From Tissierella praeacuta_A (GTDB lineage: Bacteria; Bacillota; Clostridia; Tissierellales; Tissierellaceae), in NCBI RefSeq assembly GCF_040396155.1, contig NZ_JBEBOY010000003.1:118240-182239 (forward strand): 64,000 nucleotides of DNA. Direction: 5' to 3'. Of the stretch, positions 60,165 to 64,000 are shown in pieces. The notes under the pieces were generated by a model that was given only the letters and a program-made list of their open reading frames with translations, made no database searches and was not told the origin of the DNA. Within the stretch, counting starts at the first letter, position 1. Each line of letters opens with the position of its first letter. The translations under genes were made by a program, and so were the position numbers.

Positions 60165-60235
60165 TTTAAAAAAGATAATAAAAATCTCTGATACTCTCAA
60201 CTATTAGCTTCTGCTATTAACTATTCATTATAAAG
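60165..60235. repeat. Imperfect inverted repeat of ACTATT motifs
   Basis: TAGTGAATAGTT and AACTATTCATTA form near-complementary ends of a ~70-bp stretch with further ACTATTA motifs between. Such ACTATTCACTATT tracts are common intergenic sequence in clostridia; no function assigned. Confidence 0.4.
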
Positions 60236-60255
60236 AGGGGAGACAAGGATATTAG

Positions 60256-61182
60256 ATGATTTTAAATATAGATTTAAACCCTACTTTAGATAGAAATTAC
60301 ATTTTAGATAATGTGCATTTAGGTAAGGATAATAAACCTAAAGCTTTTGAATGTATTCCTGGAGGAAAAGCTTTTACTGCATCGGTTCTATTAGATACTT
60401 TCAATGAAAAGTTTTTTATTACTGGATTTCTTGGCGGCATAAATGGAGAATATTTTCATAGAAAATTATCGGAGATGAAAATGGCTCATGAGTTTATACC
60501 TATAAAAGAAGAAACTAGAACAGTTATTAGATTGCAAGATGAAAAGAATAATACTATTATTTCTGAGGAAGGTCCAAGGATTACTCGGGAAGAAGTAGTA
60601 AGTTTTTATGAATTATATGCTAATCTAATGGAACGTACCGATATTATTTGTGGTTTAAGTTCTTCTTTGCCTCAAGGTGTACCAAAGGAGATTTTCTTTG
60701 ATTTAATAACATTAGCTAATAAAAAAGGTAAAAAATTTATTTTAGATGTAGGAATAGATGAACTACCTCATGGAATAGATGCTGTTCCATATATGGTATT
60801 ATTTAATCAGAGAGAGTTAGAAGATTTCATGAAAGTAAGTTTACATTTTGAAAATGAAATAATTAAGGCAGGAAGATATATCCTAGATAGAGGTGTAGAA
60901 TTTGTAGTTATAGATCTGCAGAATAGAGGAAGTTTAGTATTAGGTCAAGAAAAAGGCTACAGAGTAGAGATTCCTTATTTAGGTAATAGGATCAGAGATT
61001 ATAATGGAATGTCTGCTGGATTTGCTTTAGGAATTAATAGAAATTATGATATTGAAATGACCATAAGATTAGGGCAGGCCTTTGGACTTATATCTAATTT
61101 AGAGCATAATATAATAAAAGTTGAAGTAAGTGATATAAAAAAACTTATGGGACAAGTAGAGATTTATCCTATTAATTATTAG
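60256..61182 (+). CDS. PfkB-fold sugar kinase homologue lacking the catalytic Asp
   Basis: 308 residues, close to 1-phosphofructokinase/tagatose-6-phosphate kinase in length and layout: MILNIDLNPTLDRNYILDNV (usual start 'iltvTlNPalD'), IPGGKAFTASVLL in place of GGKGINVA, ICGLSSSLPQGVP (usual 'l.GSlP.G'), and FILDVGIDEL. The C-terminal anion-hole/catalytic motif, normally GAGDSMVAGF, reads RDYNGMSAGF (247-256): the catalytic Asp is Asn250 and both Gly residues are lost. It may be inactive, regulatory, or specialised. AGAGGGGAG precedes the ATG; the next gene starts 16 bp downstream. Confidence 0.8.
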   Translation: MILNIDLNPTLDRNYILDNVHLGKDNKPKAFECIPGGKAFTASVLLDTFNEKFFITGFLGGINGEYFHRKLSEMKMAHEFIPIKEETRTVIRLQDEKNNTIISEEGPRITREEVVSFYELYANLMERTDIICGLSSSLPQGVPKEIFFDLITLANKKGKKFILDVGIDELPHGIDAVPYMVLFNQRELEDFMKVSLHFENEIIKAGRYILDRGVEFVVIDLQNRGSLVLGQEKGYRVEIPYLGNRIRDYNGMSAGFALGINRNYDIEMTIRLGQAFGLISNLEHNIIKVEVSDIKKLMGQVEIYPINY

Positions 61183-61198
61183 ATGAAGGAGTGGCATA

Positions 61199-61753
61199 AT
61201 GGGGAAATATACATTAAATAAAGAGAATACAATATTATTTGTTATTGATATTCAAGAAAAATTAACTTCAGTAATGAAATATAAGGACCAGATAATTAAT
61301 AATACAAATATATTAGTCACTGCAGCTAGAGAAATGGATCTTCCTATAATAATTACAGAGCAATATCCTAAAGGAATAGGTCCCACAGTAACGGATATAA
61401 AAGAAACAATTGATAATAATAATGCAAAAATATTTGAAAAAAATAGTTTTACTGCATATATAGATGGTGTTAAAGAAGCATTAGAGGCAACTGGCAGAAA
61501 AAAAGTAATCATAGTAGGTATGGAAGCACATATATGTGTTTTCCAAACTGCTAGGGATTTAATAGATAATGGTTATGAAGTATTTATCCCAAGGGATGCT
61601 GTATGCTCAAGAACTAAGGAAAACTTTGAGAATGGACTAGAACTAATGAAAGATGTAGGTGCAGTTATATCAAATACTGAATCCGTTGTATTTGATCTTT
61701 TAAAAGTATCGGGAACTCCAGAGTTTAAGGTATTATCAAAATTAATTAAATAG
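61199..61753 (+). CDS. Isochorismatase-like cysteine hydrolase
   Basis: 184 residues. The triad Asp17 (FVIDIQEKL), Lys81 (FEKNSFTAY) and Cys113 (GMEAHICVFQTARDL) is intact, with the cis-peptide before Cys region and LIDNGYEVFIPRDAVCSRTK typical of the family. Similar to YcaC/isochorismatase-like amidohydrolases; actual substrate unknown. AAGGAG precedes the ATG. Co-transcribed with the PfkB-fold gene 16 bp upstream. Confidence 0.9.
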   Translation: MGKYTLNKENTILFVIDIQEKLTSVMKYKDQIINNTNILVTAAREMDLPIIITEQYPKGIGPTVTDIKETIDNNNAKIFEKNSFTAYIDGVKEALEATGRKKVIIVGMEAHICVFQTARDLIDNGYEVFIPRDAVCSRTKENFENGLELMKDVGAVISNTESVVFDLLKVSGTPEFKVLSKLIK

Positions 61754-61767
61754 AAATGAAGAATACT

Positions 61768-61818
61768 CCTCTCTTAAAGCCATATATATTTATTATAACG
61801 CTTTAGGAGAGGGTTTTT
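61768..61818 (+). terminator. Hairpin that also contains the ribosome site of the next gene
   Basis: Stem CCTCTCTTAAAGC (61768-61780) / GCTTTAGGAGAGG (61800-61812), one mismatch, followed by GTTTTT. It terminates the isochorismatase-like gene, but its right arm AGGAGAGGG is also the ribosome site for GTG 61819, so read-through transcripts would have a masked start. Confidence 0.75.
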
Positions 61819-62754
61819 GTGAAGATTAATATCGAAGGAATTAAATTGCTTGAAGAAATATTAGAAGATAGTTATATTGATTATAATAAATTAATTTTAT
61901 TTACAAAATCAAAAGGAATAAAAGGTTTCATAGAACATGAAAGAAGCTTTAATAGAAATATTAGTAACTCACTAATAATAGAAGAATTAATAAAATTAAA
62001 AAGAGATAAAGATTATAAGGATAAATATGATTTTTATATATTGAGGGAAAACATATCTATATTAAAAAAAGAAATATTATATATAGAAGAAAATGAGGAT
62101 AAGATCATAAGAGAGGCATTGGAGAAGGTGTATAAATTTATACCAAAGGATATAAAGATTCAACCTAATATTTATATCTATGTAGGTGGAATAGATGGGG
62201 GATTTACAGTATATAGAAAAAATATATTTATTAACTATATAAAATACATAAATAAGCCACAGGAATTCGTTAAGATAATCAGTCATGAATTATTTCACTG
62301 TAGAGCCTTTTCTCTAAGTAATAAATTTAAAAGTTTATTTACTGATAATTTTAGTAATCCATATATTTATGAAGTGTTAGGAAAGATTTTCGAGGAAGGA
62401 ATTGCATGTCTCATACAGCATGGAAATAATTTGGAAGAAGATGACCCAGCAGGGACCCTTACAAAAGAAAAAATAAGCATAATAGATAAGAAACTTCGAG
62501 ACTTAGATTATCTCTTATTAGGAATAAAACAAGGTAATATAAACTACTTTAGAATGGAAATATTGGATATTTATGCTATAGGGTATTATATAACTAATTC
62601 ATTATATGATTTCTATGGTAAGGAAGCACTATTGCCTTGGATAGAAAACTGTGATTATAAAAATTTAATAAGGTCATATATTAAAGCTTCCAAAGAAATT
62701 AGAAAAAATTCAGGATTTACTGAGGAAATTGAGAAATGGCTGTTAGAATTATAA
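61819..62754 (+). CDS. Predicted zinc metallopeptidase (HExxH protein)
   Basis: 311 residues, family not firmly identified (similar in style to DUF2268/DUF5700 proteins). The zinc motif H156-E-L-F-H160 is in VKIISHELFHCRAF; a third ligand candidate is Glu192 or Glu193 in IFEEGIACLIQHGNN, as in gluzincins. No signal peptide or membrane segment, so probably cytoplasmic. The N-terminal half is helical and highly charged. GTG start, five bases after AGGAGAGGG which is buried in a terminator-like hairpin. Substrate unknown. Confidence 0.65.
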   Translation: MKINIEGIKLLEEILEDSYIDYNKLILFTKSKGIKGFIEHERSFNRNISNSLIIEELIKLKRDKDYKDKYDFYILRENISILKKEILYIEENEDKIIREALEKVYKFIPKDIKIQPNIYIYVGGIDGGFTVYRKNIFINYIKYINKPQEFVKIISHELFHCRAFSLSNKFKSLFTDNFSNPYIYEVLGKIFEEGIACLIQHGNNLEEDDPAGTLTKEKISIIDKKLRDLDYLLLGIKQGNINYFRMEILDIYAIGYYITNSLYDFYGKEALLPWIENCDYKNLIRSYIKASKEIRKNSGFTEEIEKWLLEL

Positions 62755-62817
62755 AAATTATCACTAACTCCTTTATATTGCATATTTTATAGTAATAAAT
62801 ACAAAGGAGTGAAGGCT

Positions 62818-63426
62818 ATGGCTGAAAATATATTCCCCATTGAAATTAAAACTTTAAAACTAGAGATGAATAGATTGGAAATATATTATCCTCAAGTATA
62901 TGGACTAGAAGATATATATGTAGAGGATATGATTAATAATTCAATACTAGAAGCGATATATAATCAAATAGTTCAGCAAGGATATTATGAAAATCCTGAA
63001 ATGCAAATAAGTGGCACATGGGAACTTAAAAACAATGACAAGGGAATACTTTCTCTAACTTTAATAAATTATGAATTTTCTGGGGGAGCCCATGGATTAA
63101 CATTAGTTAAAGGATTAACTTTTGATATAAAGACTGGAAGGTTATATGAATTAAAGGACCTTTTTAAACCAGGGTCTGACTATGTAAAGGTTTTATCTGA
63201 GGAAGTTGAGGAACAAATTGAAGACAGGAAAATTCAAACTTTGGGAGAGTTTAAAGGTATAAGACCTAATCAGGATTTTTATATATCTGATTTATCCTTA
63301 ACCATATTTTTCCAAGAATATGAAATAGCACCTTATGTATATGGAATACTCTATTTTCCTATTTCCATATATGAAATACAGGATATCATAGATGAAAATG
63401 GTCCACTAGGAATAATGATATCTTAG
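62818..63426 (+). CDS. DUF4163/DUF3298 domain protein (RsiV-like fold)
   Basis: About 202 residues. N-terminal DUF4163-like part (FPIEIKTLKLEMNRLEIYYP … MQISGTWELKNNDKGILSLT) followed by DUF3298: YEFSGGAHGLTLVKGLTFDI, KTGRLYELKDLFKPGSDYVK, FYISDLSLTIFFQEYEIAPY. These domains usually sit outside the membrane (e.g. in the anti-sigma factor RsiV), yet no signal or membrane segment is present here. ATG 62818 follows GGAGTGAAGG; a GTG at 62809 is less likely. Function unknown. Confidence 0.82.
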   Translation: MAENIFPIEIKTLKLEMNRLEIYYPQVYGLEDIYVEDMINNSILEAIYNQIVQQGYYENPEMQISGTWELKNNDKGILSLTLINYEFSGGAHGLTLVKGLTFDIKTGRLYELKDLFKPGSDYVKVLSEEVEEQIEDRKIQTLGEFKGIRPNQDFYISDLSLTIFFQEYEIAPYVYGILYFPISIYEIQDIIDENGPLGIMIS

Positions 63427-63431
63427 ATATT

Positions 63432-63462
63432 AAGCTAGCTTGTAAGCTGGCTTTTCTTTTTA
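63432..63462 (+). terminator. Intrinsic terminator
   Basis: Stem AAGCTAGCTT (63432-63441) / AAGCTGGCTT (63444-63453) followed by TTCTTTTT. Confidence 0.7.
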
Positions 63463-63523
63463 TTAGTATTTACTTATAATTATATGATATAATTTTAATA
63501 CCATGATTTGGAGGTGAAATACT

Positions 63524-64000
63524 TTGATTAAATTTATCCATACAGGAGATTTGCACCTTGGTCTAAAGTTTAGAAATGTTTCTTTTAAGCAAGAGAAAGC
63601 CATAGAGAGAAGAAGAGAATTATGGTCTACTTTTGAGAGAATAGTGAATTATGCTAGAGATAAAGAAGTAGATTTTCTGCTAATTGCTGGTGATTTATTT
63701 GAAGAAACTTATTTTACCATAAGTGATATTACTAGAGTGAGAGATACCTTTAGGGCTATTGAAAATATAAACGTTATCATATCAGCTGGAAATCATGATT
63801 TTAATGGAAGAAGCTCCTTATATAATAGAATAGAATGGACTGATAATGTTACTATCTTTCATAATGATGGAATTCAGAGAAAAGAATTCGAGAACTTAAA
63901 CACTGTAATATATGGTTATAGTTGGGATTCCGTTGAAATTCGTGAAAATAAATTATTTAATCCTTTAGAGGAAGTAGATAATACAAAAAATAATATATTA
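63524..64000 (+). CDS. SbcD/YhaO-like DNA repair exonuclease, N-terminal part (runs off the right edge)
   Basis: Calcineurin-like metallophosphoesterase; 159 codons in the window. Motifs in order: FIHTGDLHLGLKF (metal ligands Asp and His), LLIAGDLFEET, and IISAGNHDFNG. Layout fits the nuclease subunit of SbcCD-type or YhaO/YhaN complexes; an SMC-like ATPase gene would be expected downstream. TTG start at 63524 seven bases after GAGGTG; no ATG suits. The rest of the gene lies beyond the window. Confidence 0.85.
   Translation, partial: MIKFIHTGDLHLGLKFRNVSFKQEKAIERRRELWSTFERIVNYARDKEVDFLLIAGDLFEETYFTISDITRVRDTFRAIENINVIISAGNHDFNGRSSLYNRIEWTDNVTIFHNDGIQRKEFENLNTVIYGYSWDSVEIRENKLFNPLEEVDNTKNNIL

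Overview
The window comes from a low-GC, spore-forming, anaerobic Firmicute. A Clostridia/Tissierellia-type fermenter is the best guess; the genus cannot be fixed from the sequence. Evidence: AT-rich DNA with strong AGGAGG-type ribosome sites, dipicolinate synthase (dpaA/dpaB) and a DUF1657 protein (sporulation), an electron-bifurcating Nfn pair, iron-sulfur L-serine dehydratase, tRNA 2-selenouridine synthase, and two T-box riboswitches. I see no rRNA, tRNA, CRISPR array or intact insertion sequence.

Layout. 1-2 kb: a two-component system whose kinase has a Met/His-rich sensor loop; a small secreted Gly/Met/His-rich DUF2680 protein lies between kinase and regulator. 2-4.2 kb: scar tissue with transposase relics, an exported orphan protein and a decayed gene. 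4.3-8.7 kb: cysteine T-box with cysK-cysE, then a tryptophan T-box with trpS, separated by 109-bp tandem repeats. 8.7-20.4 kb: housekeeping and sporulation genes (selU, DUF2249, glyoxalase, GHL10 hydrolase, DUF1657, dpaAB, DUF1232, alanine/glycine symporter, class V aminotransferase, IclR regulator, YitT, tpx). 20.5-26.2 kb: a co-directional two-component system, VTC polyphosphate-polymerase-like protein, DUF4956 membrane protein and CotH-family kinase. 26.2-29.8 kb: an AT-rich insert with a frameshifted secreted protein and an orphan membrane protein, flanked by ~110-bp direct repeats made from the 3' end and terminator of the CotH gene. 29.8-36.6 kb: pgcA, a Cys-rich secreted protein, an M28 peptidase lipoprotein and nfnA-nfnB. 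36.6-40.1 kb: a second insert (TraX-family protein plus a two-component system), flanked by a duplicated nfnB 3' end and terminator. 40.1-43.8 kb: MATE transporter, serine dehydratase and an atypical cis-prenyltransferase. 44-49.1 kb: tandem paralogous lipoproteins and another two-component system. 49.7-57.8 kb: a RiPP-type (Cys-rich peptide, CcpM/CLI_3235-like) cluster in decay. 57.9-64 kb: MBL hydrolase, butanol dehydrogenase-like enzyme, a PfkB-fold protein lacking the catalytic Asp, a cysteine hydrolase, an HExxH protein, a DUF3298-type protein and the start of an SbcD/YhaO-like nuclease.

The most interesting material is (i) the two-component/VTC/DUF4956/CotH locus, a candidate surface phosphorylation or polyphosphate system; (ii) the eroding RiPP cluster, in which the radical SAM core is deleted and two further genes carry frameshifts or a stop while the export ATPases remain open; and (iii) two independent ~3.5-kb insertions that each duplicated the 3' end plus terminator of the upstream gene. 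Family names come from recognition of sequence features, not database searches.
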